Made by a program: the position numbers and the translations under genes
The notes under the pieces: generated by a model
The model's input: only the letters and a program-made list of their open reading frames with translations
Database searches by the model: none
Told to the model about the DNA's origin: nothing
From: SKVR01 sp037441525
Lineage (GTDB): Bacteria > Bacteroidota > Bacteroidia > Bacteroidales > UBA7960
Assembly (NCBI GenBank): GCA_037441525.1
Contig: JBBISA010000001.1
Coordinates: forward strand, 271,711-335,710
Length of the DNA: 64,000 nucleotides
Reading direction: 5' to 3'
Shown here: one piece after another, positions 18,447-27,876 of the stretch
How positions within the stretch are numbered: the first letter of the stretch is position 1
Layout: each line of letters starts with the position of its first letter

Positions 18447-21400
18447 TCAGCTATTTTTAGCTTTCCGATGCTGACGCAAAATTAAATCGTAAGCAATTGG
18501 GGTTGCATTAAAGAGTGATGAGTAGGTTCCTACGCCAATACCCATAAGCAAAGCAAACGAAAAACCGCGAATAACCTCACCTCCAAACAGGAATATAATT
18601 AACAACACAGCCAGTGTTGTGCCTGAAGTATTTAAGGTTCTCGACAGGGTTGCATTAAGAGCAAGGTTGATGTTTAACTTCAGATCACGTTTTGGAAAAA
18701 GTGTTGTGTTTTCTCTGATTCGGTCGAAGATAATTACTGTATCGTTGATTGAGTAACCGATAACGGTAAGGATTGCCGCGATAAATGTCTGGTCGATCTC
18801 CATCGTCCACGGTACAATGTTGTATAGCAACGAATAAAGCGAGATAACAATTAGCGAGTCGTGGGCCAGAGTTATCAAACCGCCCAGACCAAATTGCCAT
18901 TTACCAAAACGGGCAGCAATATAGAGAAAGATAATAATAAGGGCCACAATAACACTGATAACTGCTCCCTGCTTAATATCGGCTGCAATGGTTGGTCCAA
19001 CCTTCTGAGAACTTAAACGGCCAATAATTTTATCCTGATCAGAAACAAAGTCATCAAATGAAATGGGGGAAACAAAAAACTCTCCTACTCCTTCAAAAAG
19101 TTTTCTTTCGGCCAAAGAATCGGCAATGGCCGAATCATCATTAATAAGGTATTTTGTGGTAATCTTTACCTGGTTGTTTGGACCAAAGGTTTTTACTTCG
19201 GGGGCTTCGCCAAATTCATCAATCAGCGCGGCACGCATTTGCACTGTGTTTACATTCTGGTCGAAACGGACAACATAAGACCGTCCGCCTGAAAAATCAA
19301 CTCCGTAGCTTAAACCTCTTACCAGTAAGGAACCAACTCCGATAACTATAACAATTGATGAAAGAATATAAAACTTCTTACGAACACCAATAAAATCGAA
19401 ATTTACTTTGGTAAGTACATCCTTAGAAATTTTAGAATCGAAGGCAATGGGTATATTGCGATCTATCCAGTAGGAGAATATAAGCCTTGATATTAAAATG
19501 GCAGTAAACAATGAAGAAAGAATACCAATTATAAGGGTTGTAGCGAAACCTTGCACCGGACCTGTACCAAAAACATAAAGCACAATACCGGTTAACAAGG
19601 TGGTTACGTTACCGTCGATTATTGCAGAATAAGCATTTTTATACCCATCCGAAATAGCGAGCTTCTGTCCTTTCCCTGCACGCAACTCTTCAAGGATACG
19701 CTCATAAATAATTACGTTGGCATCAACAGCCATACCGAGTGTTAAAACAATACCGGCAATACCAGGCAGGGTAAGAACTGCACCCAGCGATGCAAGTACA
19801 CCAAAAATGAAGAATATATTGGTAATAAGTGCAAGGTCAGCAACAAAACCGGCACGGTTGTAATAAATCGCCATATAAATCAAAACTATCAGGAAAGCGA
19901 TCAAGAAGGATGTAAGACCACTTGCTATAGCTTCTCTACCCAAGGAAGGGCCAACGATTGCTTCTTCTACAATACGTGCAGGTGCAGGCAGTGAACCGGC
20001 TCTGAGAATATTGGCAAGGTCCATGGCCTCATCCAGAGTAAAATTACCGGTAATTTGTGAACGGCCACCTGAAATTTCCTGGTTTACAGTGGGGAATGAG
20101 TAAACATAATCGTCGAGAACAATCGCAATAGACCGCTGAATGTTAGCACCTGTTAATCTTCTCCATTCGCGGGAGCCTTCGCTATTCATGGTCATTGAGA
20201 TTTCGGGGGCTCCAGTTGCGCTGAAATCATGGCGAGCATCCACAATTACCTCACCTGTGAGAGGGGGTTCTCCCCTGCTTGGAACCTTAATAGCAATAAG
20301 TTGAAGTCTGTTTTCCTGGCCTTTTTGTGATTTATGTGTCCAGAGAAGTTTAAGTTCACGTGGGAATAAGCTTCTGACAGTGGATTGGCTAAGGTACCTG
20401 TTTACCTTTGCTGTATCGGCAATTGCAGCAGTTCCAACAACCGGGCCATTGCCAAGGAATGGCTGGCCACTCTGCTGGTCCATGAAAACATTCATGGTAA
20501 GCACGGCAAACAGGGGGTTGTTTCTGGCTAGTTCCTGGTCGGTGCCAGTTTCATCAGTGGCTCCGGAAAGTAATTCAGAAAGCTCGTCCCTTTCAGCTGC
20601 CAAGGTATCGATTGTTGCTGTTTCACGGGCAGGTTGAGTCTGGACTGCGGGTGTTTCAGCTACTGCGGTGCGTGGCATCATATCCCTCAACCTGTCATTG
20701 GCATCGGCGAAGAAAGAGTATATTTCAGAAAGTTCGTATGTTTCCCAGAATTCAAGACGCGCGGTTCCCTGAAGGAGCCTTCTTACACGGTCTTGTTCTT
20801 TTATACCTGGTAATTCAACCAAAATACGTCCGGAAGTTTGTAGTTTCTGAATATTGGGCTGGGCAACACCAAAGCGGTCGATACGGGTGCGCAGAATCTG
20901 AAATGACCGGTCGATGGCAGCATCTACTTCCGTGTTAAGAACAGCCAAAACCTCATCGTTGGTGGCATTAAAGCTAATGCGGTCTCTCATTTCTGGGGTA
21001 GAGAAAATAGCGGCCAGGCTGGCATTGGGATCGGTTTCGCGAAATGCACGCCCGAAATGGGCTACAAAACCTTCACGACTTCCCCGGTTTGCCTGGATGG
21101 CTTTTTCCATGGCTGCAACAAAGGTGGGATCCTGACTATTGCCCGAAAGTGCTTTAATAATGTCGGGCACGGAAATCTCAAGGGTAACGTTCATACCCCC
21201 TCTCAGGTCGAGACCAAGGTTGATTTCGCGGTCTTTAACTTCCTTAAAAGTATACTTTCTAACCCCGAGGTTAAACACCACTTCACTTGCCATTGAATCG
21301 AGATAATACTTTTCGAAACTGTGCTTGAGCGAATCAAGGAGCACCATCTCTACCAACTGTCCGCCACCTGAAAGATCACGGGCCTGGGTGTAAACGCGTT

Positions 21401-21524
21401 CAGATTGTGCGAAAGTTCTGGCATTGCGTTCAACTTTGCGGGCAAAATAGGTGAATGACAATTGATACAGACATACCAAAGCAAATGCAATGGCGAAAAA
21501 TCGAATTAATCCTTTGTTCTGCAT
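18447..21524 (-). CDS. secDF: Fused protein translocase subunit SecDF
   Basis: 1025 residues joining SecD and SecF in one chain, as is usual in Bacteroidota. It is an inner-membrane RND-type protein that uses the proton gradient to pull exported proteins through SecYEG. N-terminal membrane helix (~8-28), then SecD motifs DLRGGMNVTLEI, a large periplasmic P1 domain with the expected RTRIDRFGVAQPNIQ, an Ala/Thr/Glu-rich spacer (~290-330) and the membrane block with LTLGMAVDANVIIYERILEE. The SecF half starts around residue 715, with SYGVDFSGGRSYVVRF and GYSINDTVIIFDRIREN. The gene is monocistronic: promoter at 21622-21629 and terminator hairpin at 18397-18429. Confidence 0.97.
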   Translation of the reverse strand: MQNKGLIRFFAIAFALVCLYQLSFTYFARKVERNARTFAQSERVYTQARDLSGGGQLVEMVLLDSLKHSFEKYYLDSMASEVVFNLGVRKYTFKEVKDREINLGLDLRGGMNVTLEISVPDIIKALSGNSQDPTFVAAMEKAIQANRGSREGFVAHFGRAFRETDPNASLAAIFSTPEMRDRISFNATNDEVLAVLNTEVDAAIDRSFQILRTRIDRFGVAQPNIQKLQTSGRILVELPGIKEQDRVRRLLQGTARLEFWETYELSEIYSFFADANDRLRDMMPRTAVAETPAVQTQPARETATIDTLAAERDELSELLSGATDETGTDQELARNNPLFAVLTMNVFMDQQSGQPFLGNGPVVGTAAIADTAKVNRYLSQSTVRSLFPRELKLLWTHKSQKGQENRLQLIAIKVPSRGEPPLTGEVIVDARHDFSATGAPEISMTMNSEGSREWRRLTGANIQRSIAIVLDDYVYSFPTVNQEISGGRSQITGNFTLDEAMDLANILRAGSLPAPARIVEEAIVGPSLGREAIASGLTSFLIAFLIVLIYMAIYYNRAGFVADLALITNIFFIFGVLASLGAVLTLPGIAGIVLTLGMAVDANVIIYERILEELRAGKGQKLAISDGYKNAYSAIIDGNVTTLLTGIVLYVFGTGPVQGFATTLIIGILSSLFTAILISRLIFSYWIDRNIPIAFDSKISKDVLTKVNFDFIGVRKKFYILSSIVIVIGVGSLLVRGLSYGVDFSGGRSYVVRFDQNVNTVQMRAALIDEFGEAPEVKTFGPNNQVKITTKYLINDDSAIADSLAERKLFEGVGEFFVSPISFDDFVSDQDKIIGRLSSQKVGPTIAADIKQGAVISVIVALIIIFLYIAARFGKWQFGLGGLITLAHDSLIVISLYSLLYNIVPWTMEIDQTFIAAILTVIGYSINDTVIIFDRIRENTTLFPKRDLKLNINLALNATLSRTLNTSGTTLAVLLIIFLFGGEVIRGFSFALLMGIGVGTYSSLFNATPIAYDLILRQHRKAKNS

Positions 21525-21621
21525 TTTATCTGTTTTTAAATTTAATTTGTGTTTCCTGATTGGCGGAATATCCTGTTTTTATTATAATTAATTAGCGACA
21601 GGGAGTTTACTAAAAAGGCTG

Positions 21622-21629
21622 CAAAGATA
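21622..21629 (-). promoter_or_regulatory. Promoter of secDF, -7 box
   Basis: On the minus strand this reads TATCTTTG, a perfect TAnnTTTG. ATTG (minus strand, 21653-21650) lies 20 bases upstream, one base off the consensus. The secDF start codon is ~98 bases downstream. The rest of 21525-21833 holds no gene that I can see. Confidence 0.6.
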
Positions 21630-21833
21630 GAATTTCACCGCTTAATTTACAATGCATTGTTCGAAAACTATCCAACTTTTTGTAAATGTTAGATAACTAA
21701 AAAGGAAAATCTTTCAACAACGCATTGTTTTAAAGGAATTTATCAATAAAAAAAAACAAAAATGGCTATTAAATCCCATTAATAAACAGCTGTGAAATAA
21801 CATTGCTGACGGCTGAAATCTCAATCAAAATTT

Positions 21834-21872
21834 CCATAAAAAAGCCTTCCTTAATGATTCAAAGAAGGCTTT
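21834..21872 (-). terminator. Terminator of the korDABC operon
   Basis: AAAGCCTTC (21841-21849) pairs with GAAGGCTTT (21864-21872); on the minus strand the hairpin is followed by a run of Ts. It lies 17 bases after the korC stop codon. Confidence 0.75.
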
Positions 21873-21889
21873 CAGGTTTTAATTGCGTC

Positions 21890-22444
21890 TTAGATTAGTA
21901 AATGGTGAGGTTTAATAATGTTCATCCCCGTTCTTATGGCCTCCTCGTTAATTGGTATGAGATGATGGTAACGTTCGGGGAGGACTTTTTCAAGACCTCT
22001 GATAACATTTTCTATTTCAAGGATTGGCTTTATCTTAAGAAATCCACCAATAACTATCATGTTAAAGACACGGGTATTTTTCATTTTCACCGATTCTTCG
22101 TAAGCATCAATTACATAAATATTGATATCGGTTCTGACTGGTTTGCGGGTTAAACCATTACTTTCATAAATCATTAAGCCACCTGCCTTAATGGTATTCT
22201 CGAATTTGTCCATTGATGGCTGGTTAAGTACAATGGCAGTATCGTAAGCATTCAATACAGGTGAACTGATTTCACGGTCGCTGATAATGGCAGTACAATT
22301 TGCGGTACCACCGCGCATTTCAGGCCCATAAGATGGCATCCAGCTAACCTGAAGGTTCTGCATAACGCCACTATAGCACAAAATCTGCCCCATCGAAAGA
22401 ACGCCCTGTCCTCCGAATCCGGCAATAATAATTTCTTCGGTCAT
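21890..22444 (-). CDS. korC: 2-oxoacid:ferredoxin oxidoreductase, gamma subunit
   Basis: 184 residues. The N-terminus GFGGQGVLSMGQIL and the MPSYGPEMRGGTANC segment are diagnostic of the gamma (domain III) subunit of 2-oxoacid:acceptor oxidoreductases, which closes the CoA-binding side of the enzyme. It is the last gene of a four-gene minus-strand operon (korD, korA, korB, korC) with gaps of 36, 2 and 11 bases. With the other subunits it should convert 2-oxoglutarate (or a related 2-oxo acid) plus CoA to the acyl-CoA, reducing ferredoxin, or run in reverse. A terminator follows. Confidence 0.93.
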   Translation of the reverse strand: MTEEIIIAGFGGQGVLSMGQILCYSGVMQNLQVSWMPSYGPEMRGGTANCTAIISDREISSPVLNAYDTAIVLNQPSMDKFENTIKAGGLMIYESNGLTRKPVRTDINIYVIDAYEESVKMKNTRVFNMIVIGGFLKIKPILEIENVIRGLEKVLPERYHHLIPINEEAIRTGMNIIKPHHLLI

Positions 22445-22455
22445 AGCAGTTTCTT

Positions 22456-23226
22456 TTAGAGTTTTTCATCAGGAACCTTAATATCGCCCAGTGGGTAGAA
22501 CGGGAACATGTTTTCTTCCATCCATTTGTTCGACTGAACAGGAGTCATTTTCCAATTGGAAGGACAGTTGGAGACGATTTCAACAAAGCAGGTTCCTTTG
22601 TTGAGTTTCTGATATTCAAGAGCCTTTTTTATGGCGCGTTTGGCTTTTCTTACATGTCCTGGTTTGTGCACTGCTTGCCGGGTAACATAATAGGTTCCGG
22701 GAAGCTGAGCTATCAGTTCTGTAATTTTCAATGGAGCACCCATGGTTTTGGTATCGCGCCCAAAAGGGGATGTTGAGCTTTTCATACCGGGCAGCGTGGT
22801 AGGCGCCATCTGGCCGCCCGTCATACCATAAATGCCATTGTTAACAAAAAGGATGAGAATATTCTCGCCCCTGTTACAGGCATGTATGGTTTCGCCGGTA
22901 CCAATGGCGGCAAGGTCGCCATCGCCCTGGTAGGTAAACACATATTTATCGGGGAATACCCGTTTGATGCCGGTTGCCACCGCAGGAGCCCTGCCATGAG
23001 CCGCCTCGTGCATATCAACCTCGAAGTAATTGTAGATAAGTACTGAACAACCTACGGGGGCAACCCCTATGGTTTCATTCTGAATACCAAGTTCATCAAT
23101 TGCTTCGGCCAGTATCCTGTGGGCAGTACCATGCCCGCAACCCGGGCAATAATGCAATACCCGGTGGTTCATTACTTCTGTTTGCTTATAAACAAGATTT
23201 TCGGGTTTTATAAGGTTTTCTGCCAT
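22456..23226 (-). CDS. korB: 2-oxoacid:ferredoxin oxidoreductase, beta (TPP) subunit
   Basis: 256 residues. CPGCGHGTAHRIL holds cysteines near the thiamine pyrophosphate site, and GDGDLAAIGTGETIHACNR followed by NNGIYGMTGGQMAPTT is the TPP/Mg-binding region. The motif YGMTGGQ with the TTLPG continuation is typical of 2-oxoglutarate-type KorB. It lacks the extra C-terminal ferredoxin domain and so relies on the separate small ferredoxin-like subunit KorD. It starts 2 bases after korA ends, so translation is probably coupled. Confidence 0.94.
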   Translation of the reverse strand: MAENLIKPENLVYKQTEVMNHRVLHYCPGCGHGTAHRILAEAIDELGIQNETIGVAPVGCSVLIYNYFEVDMHEAAHGRAPAVATGIKRVFPDKYVFTYQGDGDLAAIGTGETIHACNRGENILILFVNNGIYGMTGGQMAPTTLPGMKSSTSPFGRDTKTMGAPLKITELIAQLPGTYYVTRQAVHKPGHVRKAKRAIKKALEYQKLNKGTCFVEIVSNCPSNWKMTPVQSNKWMEENMFPFYPLGDIKVPDEKL

Positions 23227-23228
23227 GG

Positions 23229-24296
23229 TTATCCTCCTATGAGTTTTCGTTCGAGAGCCTGTAAAATTTCATCAGGATTGGGAATAACCCCACCATAACG
23301 GCCATAATGTTCCACTCTCGTTTTTCCGTTGACTGCAAGTTTAACATCTTCCACCATTTGGCCGGCATTCATCTCTACTGTCAAAATTCCCTTTAAATTC
23401 CCAGCAAGCCGGTTAAATTCTTCATAAGGAAAGGGATACAGGGTAATAGGGCGAATCAGGCCAACTTTAATTCCTTTGGCGCGGGCCATTTCCATGGATT
23501 TACGGGTAATGCGGGCACTCGACCCAAACGATGCAAATAAATACTCGGCATCTTCACAATTGAACGATTCAAACCTCACTTCATTTTTCTCAATGTCGCG
23601 GTATTTCGCCTGTAAATGCAGATTCACCCTTTCCTGCGCTTCAGCCTCCAGTTCAAGTGATGTTATAACCCGCGCCGGCTTACCGGGCTTTTTGCCGGTA
23701 GTGGCCCATTCAAATTCGGGTTCAACCCGCGGTATTTGCTCAAATAATTCCACCTTTTCCATCATCTGTCCGATGATTCCGTCAGATTGAATCATTACCG
23801 GAGTACGGTACCTGAATGCCAGTTCGAAACCAAGTTTTACAAAGTCAACACTTTCCTGAACGGTAGCCGGGGCCAGCACAATGAGTTTGTAATCGCCGTG
23901 CCCACCACCCTTAACTGATTGAAAATAATCGGATTGTGATGGCTGAATAGTTCCCAGGCCAGGGCCACCGCGTACAACATTCACCAACAGGCATGGCAAC
24001 TCAGCACCTGCCAGATAAGAAATACCTTCCTGCATCAGGCTCATGCCCGGGCTGGAAGAAGAAGTCATGGCTTTTTTGCCACATCCGGCTGCTCCATACA
24101 CCATATTAATAGCTGCAATTTCACTTTCGGCCTGAAGAACAACCATACCGGTGCGGTCTTCGGGTCGGGCAGCCATTAAATATTCAATAACTTCTGATTG
24201 TGGTGTGATGGGGTAGCCAAAATAAGCATCAGCCCCTGCCCTTATGGCGGCCTCGGCTAGTGCTTCATTGCCTTTCATTAACCTTAATTCTTTCAT
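23229..24296 (-). CDS. korA: 2-oxoacid:ferredoxin oxidoreductase, alpha subunit
   Basis: 355 residues. It carries the N-terminal pyrimidine-binding TPP domain with AGADAYFGYPITPQSE and the AESEIAAINMVYGAAGCG stretch whose Glu activates the cofactor, followed by the domain II region near the C-terminus (GLIRPITLYPFP). GGPGLGTIQPSQSDY is a strong family signature. It is of the type without a fused gamma domain; gamma is encoded separately by korC. In anaerobic Bacteroidota this enzyme feeds the reductive or incomplete TCA branch; substrate choice (2-oxoglutarate or branched-chain oxo acids) is not settled by sequence alone. Confidence 0.93.
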   Translation of the reverse strand: MKELRLMKGNEALAEAAIRAGADAYFGYPITPQSEVIEYLMAARPEDRTGMVVLQAESEIAAINMVYGAAGCGKKAMTSSSSPGMSLMQEGISYLAGAELPCLLVNVVRGGPGLGTIQPSQSDYFQSVKGGGHGDYKLIVLAPATVQESVDFVKLGFELAFRYRTPVMIQSDGIIGQMMEKVELFEQIPRVEPEFEWATTGKKPGKPARVITSLELEAEAQERVNLHLQAKYRDIEKNEVRFESFNCEDAEYLFASFGSSARITRKSMEMARAKGIKVGLIRPITLYPFPYEEFNRLAGNLKGILTVEMNAGQMVEDVKLAVNGKTRVEHYGRYGGVIPNPDEILQALERKLIGG

Positions 24297-24332
24297 TCGT
24301 TATAACAAAATAACTCATTAATGATTAAATAA

Positions 24333-24548
24333 TTACCTCTCCCTATAAACGGTTATTACCGCATCGGGGCACACAACTGCGCAATTGGCACAGCCTACAC
24401 AATCATCATTGACTTTTACAGTATAATGATAGCCCTTTTTATTTACCTCAGGGGCCAGAGCCAAAACCCCATTCGGACAAGCAGCAAGGCATATCTCGCA
24501 GCCTTTGCACCTTTCGATTTCGATGACAATATTGCCTCGTTTAGCCAT
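24333..24548 (-). CDS. korD: 4Fe-4S ferredoxin-type subunit of the 2-oxoacid oxidoreductase
   Basis: 71 residues with two four-cysteine iron-sulfur motifs: CKGCEICLAACP (first cluster) and CVGCANCAVVCP (second cluster). It is the first gene of the korDABC operon and supplies the electron-transfer clusters missing from KorB. Its small size and position are typical of the delta subunit in four-subunit 2-oxoglutarate oxidoreductases. Confidence 0.93.
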   Translation of the reverse strand: MAKRGNIVIEIERCKGCEICLAACPNGVLALAPEVNKKGYHYTVKVNDDCVGCANCAVVCPDAVITVYRER

Positions 24549-24614
24549 TATAGATGTTGATTTTTAGGGTGATAACTACAATTGTGTTTGATAAGGGATT
24601 TTTGTGTTTGACGG

Positions 24615-24622
24615 CAAAACTA
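24615..24622 (-). promoter_or_regulatory. Promoter of korDABC, -7 box
   Basis: On the minus strand this reads TAGTTTTG, matching TAnnTTTG, 67 bases upstream of the korD start. No TTTG is seen at the expected spacing, so confidence is moderate. The gap 24549-24807 holds this and the divergent promoter at 24702. Confidence 0.45.
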
Positions 24623-24701
24623 TAACTAATTATTCAGATAGATACCACTATTCAGAATTATTTTTAGGTTTGAAATCCTATTGTATTGAATCACAATTTT
24701 G

Positions 24702-24709
24702 TATTTTTG
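24702..24709 (+). promoter_or_regulatory. Promoter of the sanA-like gene, -7 box
   Basis: TATTTTTG (24702-24709) matches TAnnTTTG, with ATTG at 24680-24683 18 bases upstream. The gene start is about 98 bases downstream. Confidence 0.45.
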
Positions 24710-24807
24710 CCCTGTTGGCAGAGAAAACTGTTAATATTGACAGAAGATTGTCTTTGACGTAATTTGAGCCGATTTCCACCGTTTCAAATCTAAAAACAGG
24801 CAATATT

Positions 24808-25515
24808 ATGCTCATATTTAACAGGCCTGAAACAGTTAGCTTTCCCTTCATGAAAAAATTCAGGTATCTTTTTGTTCATCTTCCATTAAAAATTGCGTTC
24901 TGGGGATTTTCTGTGCTACTTTTTGTCATTGCAGCAAGCAATATTGTAATTCACCTGTATTCAACCAACAGATTGTTTGACAAGCTTGACATGGTGCCAA
25001 TACACAAAACAGCTATTGTTTTGGGCACCAGCCGGTTGCTAAAAAACGGGCAACCAAATCCATGGTTTTACAATCGAATGAATGCTGCAGCCCAGTTGTA
25101 TCATGCCGGTAAGGTAAGATACATTATACTAAGTGGCGACAATCGCAGCATTTATTATAACGAACCCGAGCAAATGCGCAGAGAACTGGTTAAAGCCGAA
25201 GTTCCCGATTCGGTTCTATATCTCGATTATGCCGGATTGCGCACACTGGATTCGATGGTGCGCAGCAGGGAAATTTTTGGGCAGGATAGCATAATTGTAG
25301 TTTCACAAAAGTTTCATAATCAGAGAGCAGTTTTTCTGGCCAGGGCCTACGGAATATATGCGGTTGGGTTTAATGCACCCGACCCTGAAGCACACCCATT
25401 GACAAGAGTTTTAACGCGCGAAATGTTTGCCCGGGTTAAAGTGTTTTTCGACCTTATTACAGGTAAACAGCCAAGGTTTCTGGGCGAGGAAATTGAAGTG
25501 GGCGGCAAACAATAA
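24808..25515 (+). CDS. SanA/YdcF-like DUF218 membrane-anchored protein
   Basis: 235 residues. One N-terminal membrane helix (~residues 28-48) is followed by a DUF218 domain: TAIVLGTSRLLKNGQPN, YNRMNAAAQLYHAGKVRYIILSGDN, and the late SQKFHNQRAVFLARAYGI block, all characteristic of SanA (vancomycin high-temperature exclusion protein). Enterobacterial SanA affects envelope permeability; the biochemical activity is not known. An internal start at 24850 (MKKFRYL) would also give a good signal-anchor, so the true N-terminus is uncertain by 14 residues. It is a single-gene unit with its own promoter. Confidence 0.85.
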   Translation: MLIFNRPETVSFPFMKKFRYLFVHLPLKIAFWGFSVLLFVIAASNIVIHLYSTNRLFDKLDMVPIHKTAIVLGTSRLLKNGQPNPWFYNRMNAAAQLYHAGKVRYIILSGDNRSIYYNEPEQMRRELVKAEVPDSVLYLDYAGLRTLDSMVRSREIFGQDSIIVVSQKFHNQRAVFLARAYGIYAVGFNAPDPEAHPLTRVLTREMFARVKVFFDLITGKQPRFLGEEIEVGGKQ

Positions 25516-25757
25516 GTATTTAAATAATTGATTATTAAATTTATATATAATCACAGAACCTTAAGTCCTTGCTGCAAAATTTTTTGTAGGTAAAATTGAG
25601 GAACAAAAGAATTCTTTAATACTTGCAAATTTGATGATTTGGTCCCGAAAGGGTGATTTCAATAAGGAATTGTGCTGCATTAGTCATCGAAAAAATTTGA
25701 GGCCAATATGCTAAATAATTGACAATAAATTCTAAACATTATATTAACACTATCAAA

Positions 25758-27791
25758 ATGAAAAAATTAACATTCCTATCTTTTCTATTAATCTTCACTT
25801 TAGCCCTTCAACTTAATGCCCAACAGTCCACAATGAAACCCGAAACTCTTTGGGAATTTGGCCGGGTTGGAAATTCAAGGGTTTCACCTAACGGACAAAC
25901 AGTTCTTTTCACCATTACTACATTTAACATTGAAGCCAACCGGTCGCAGGTAGATATTTTTTCGATGCCGGCAAATGGCGGCACGCCGGTTAATATTACC
26001 AATAATACATTGAATGAATCAAACCCTGGATGGCGCCCTGATGGCAAAAAAATTGGGTTTATTGCGCCCTTCGATGGTGCATCACAACTTTGGGAAATGA
26101 ACCCCGATGGCACGGAGCAGAAAGTAGTTTCAGTTATTCAAGGGGGAATTACCGGCTTTGGTTATTCACCTGATATGAAGCACATTTTTTTCACCAAACG
26201 CGTAAAGGTTGATGTATCGCCCAAAGACAGATACCCCGACCTGACCATGGCCAATGCACTCATATACGATTCACTTATGTACCGCCACTGGGACAGATGG
26301 CACGATTACACGTACAGCCATGTTTTCGTTGCAACCTATAGCAATGGAACCATTGGCGATTACAAAGACATCATGGAAAACCAACCCTACGATTCACCTC
26401 TTGCCCCCATGGGTGGTGTGTCGCAAATTGCATGGGCACCCGATGGCAAATCACTTGCCTACACATCAAAAAAACACACCGGAAAAGAAAAAGCCGCCGG
26501 GACTAATTCCGATATCTACCTTTATATTATCAGCACCAATGAAACCCGTAATCTTACCTCATTTAACAAAGGGTACGATTACTATCCGGTTTTTTCGCCC
26601 GATGGCCGCTATCTGGCTTGGCAAAGTATGGAAACTCCAGGGTTTGAAGCCGATAAGGACAGGATTCTTATTATGGATTTACGCAATGGAACCTGGAAAG
26701 ATTACTCACAGGGATTTGACCAAAGCTCCCGTGGGTTTGTTTGGTCAATAGATAGCAAAATCCTTTATTTTATAAGTGGCCACCACGCTACCTATCAGGT
26801 TTATTCGCTCGAGCTGGCAACCAGCCGCATCAAAAAAATAACCAATGGCATTCACGACTTTTTATCAGTGGCAATTGCAGGTTCCAATATATTAATTGGT
26901 GAAAGGGCGAGCATGTCGTCACCAACCGAATTGTTCAGAATCAATGCGGCAAATGGCCAGAGTTCACAGCTCACCCAAATCAATAAACCATTGTTGGACA
27001 AACTTGCTCTGGGCCGGGTTGAACAGCGATGGATAAAAACCGTCGATGATCAGCAAATGCTCGTTTGGGTGATATATCCTCCCGGCTTTGATCCAGCAAA
27101 AAAATACCCTGCCCTGCTGTTTTGTGCTGGCGGCCCGCAGAACGCCATAAGTCAGTCATTTTCATACCGATGGAATTTTCAGTTAATGGCAGCCAATGGT
27201 TATATTGTTGTAGCGCCCAACCGGCGTGGTGTGCCTACCTTTGGCCAGGCCTGGAACGACCAGATAATTGAGGATTATGGCGGATTGAATATGCAGGACC
27301 TTATGCAGGCCATTAAAGAAGTAAGCAAAGAGCCATTTGTAGATGAAAATCGCCTGGGTGCTGTTGGGGCAAGTTATGGTGGTTACTCTGTTTTCTGGCT
27401 TGCCGGCAATCACAATGGATTGTTTAAGTCGTTTATTGCCCATTGCGGAATGTTTAACTTCGAAAGCTGGTATGGAACTACTGAGGAGATGTTTTTTGCC
27501 AATCATGACCTGGGCGGCCCTTACTGGGCTGAACCCCGGCCACTAAGTTACGATTTTTCGCCTCATCTTTTTGTTTCGCGCTGGGATACTCCTATTATGG
27601 TTATTCATGGTGCCAAAGATTACCGGGTGCCATTATCGGAGGGGATGCAGGCTTTTAATGCAGCCCAGTTGCGGGGTATTCCAAGCAGGTTGCTGGTTTT
27701 TCCCGAAGAGAACCATTGGGTCTTGCAACCCCAGAACAGCATACTCTGGCAAAGAGAGTTTTTCAGATGGCTCGACCAATGGCTCAAATAA
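25758..27791 (+). CDS. Secreted S9 family (prolyl oligopeptidase-like) peptidase
   Basis: 677 residues from the ATG at 25758 (MKKLTFLSF); a TTG at 25719 would add 13 residues before a complete signal peptide and is unlikely. After the signal peptide (cleavage near LNAQQ) comes a beta-propeller with repeated Asp-box-like and TolB-type strands (~30-400), then an alpha/beta hydrolase domain. The catalytic Ser lies in GASYGGYSVF, Asp in HGAKDYRVP and His in EENHWV, the standard order. It resembles the DPP5 branch that removes dipeptides from peptides in the periplasm, as expected for a protein-fermenting bacterium. A stretch of 242 bases before the start contains no gene that I recognise. Confidence 0.9.
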   Translation: MKKLTFLSFLLIFTLALQLNAQQSTMKPETLWEFGRVGNSRVSPNGQTVLFTITTFNIEANRSQVDIFSMPANGGTPVNITNNTLNESNPGWRPDGKKIGFIAPFDGASQLWEMNPDGTEQKVVSVIQGGITGFGYSPDMKHIFFTKRVKVDVSPKDRYPDLTMANALIYDSLMYRHWDRWHDYTYSHVFVATYSNGTIGDYKDIMENQPYDSPLAPMGGVSQIAWAPDGKSLAYTSKKHTGKEKAAGTNSDIYLYIISTNETRNLTSFNKGYDYYPVFSPDGRYLAWQSMETPGFEADKDRILIMDLRNGTWKDYSQGFDQSSRGFVWSIDSKILYFISGHHATYQVYSLELATSRIKKITNGIHDFLSVAIAGSNILIGERASMSSPTELFRINAANGQSSQLTQINKPLLDKLALGRVEQRWIKTVDDQQMLVWVIYPPGFDPAKKYPALLFCAGGPQNAISQSFSYRWNFQLMAANGYIVVAPNRRGVPTFGQAWNDQIIEDYGGLNMQDLMQAIKEVSKEPFVDENRLGAVGASYGGYSVFWLAGNHNGLFKSFIAHCGMFNFESWYGTTEEMFFANHDLGGPYWAEPRPLSYDFSPHLFVSRWDTPIMVIHGAKDYRVPLSEGMQAFNAAQLRGIPSRLLVFPEENHWVLQPQNSILWQREFFRWLDQWLK

Positions 27792-27827
27792 CCTTATTTT
27801 CCAATGAATGTCCGGCTGTTTTTTTAG

Positions 27828-27835
27828 TAATTTTG
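27828..27835 (+). promoter_or_regulatory. Promoter of the porin-like gene, -7 box
   Basis: TAATTTTG (27828-27835) matches TAnnTTTG; no TTTG is found at the usual spacing. The start codon is 41 bases downstream. The box lies in the loop of a weak 6-bp inverted repeat (GTCCGG 27810-27815 / CCGGAC 27840-27845). Confidence 0.45.
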
Positions 27836-27876
27836 GCACCCGGACTTTCGTTTTTCCCGAAACAACCTAATCTAAT

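Noticed and set aside
26254..26751. 165-residue frame within the S9 peptidase gene
   Set aside because: Overlaps the propeller coding region in another frame; His/Thr/Pro-rich shadow.
27810..27845. Terminator between the S9 peptidase and the porin-like gene
   Set aside because: The 6-bp stem has a 24-base loop and is not followed by a T run on either strand.
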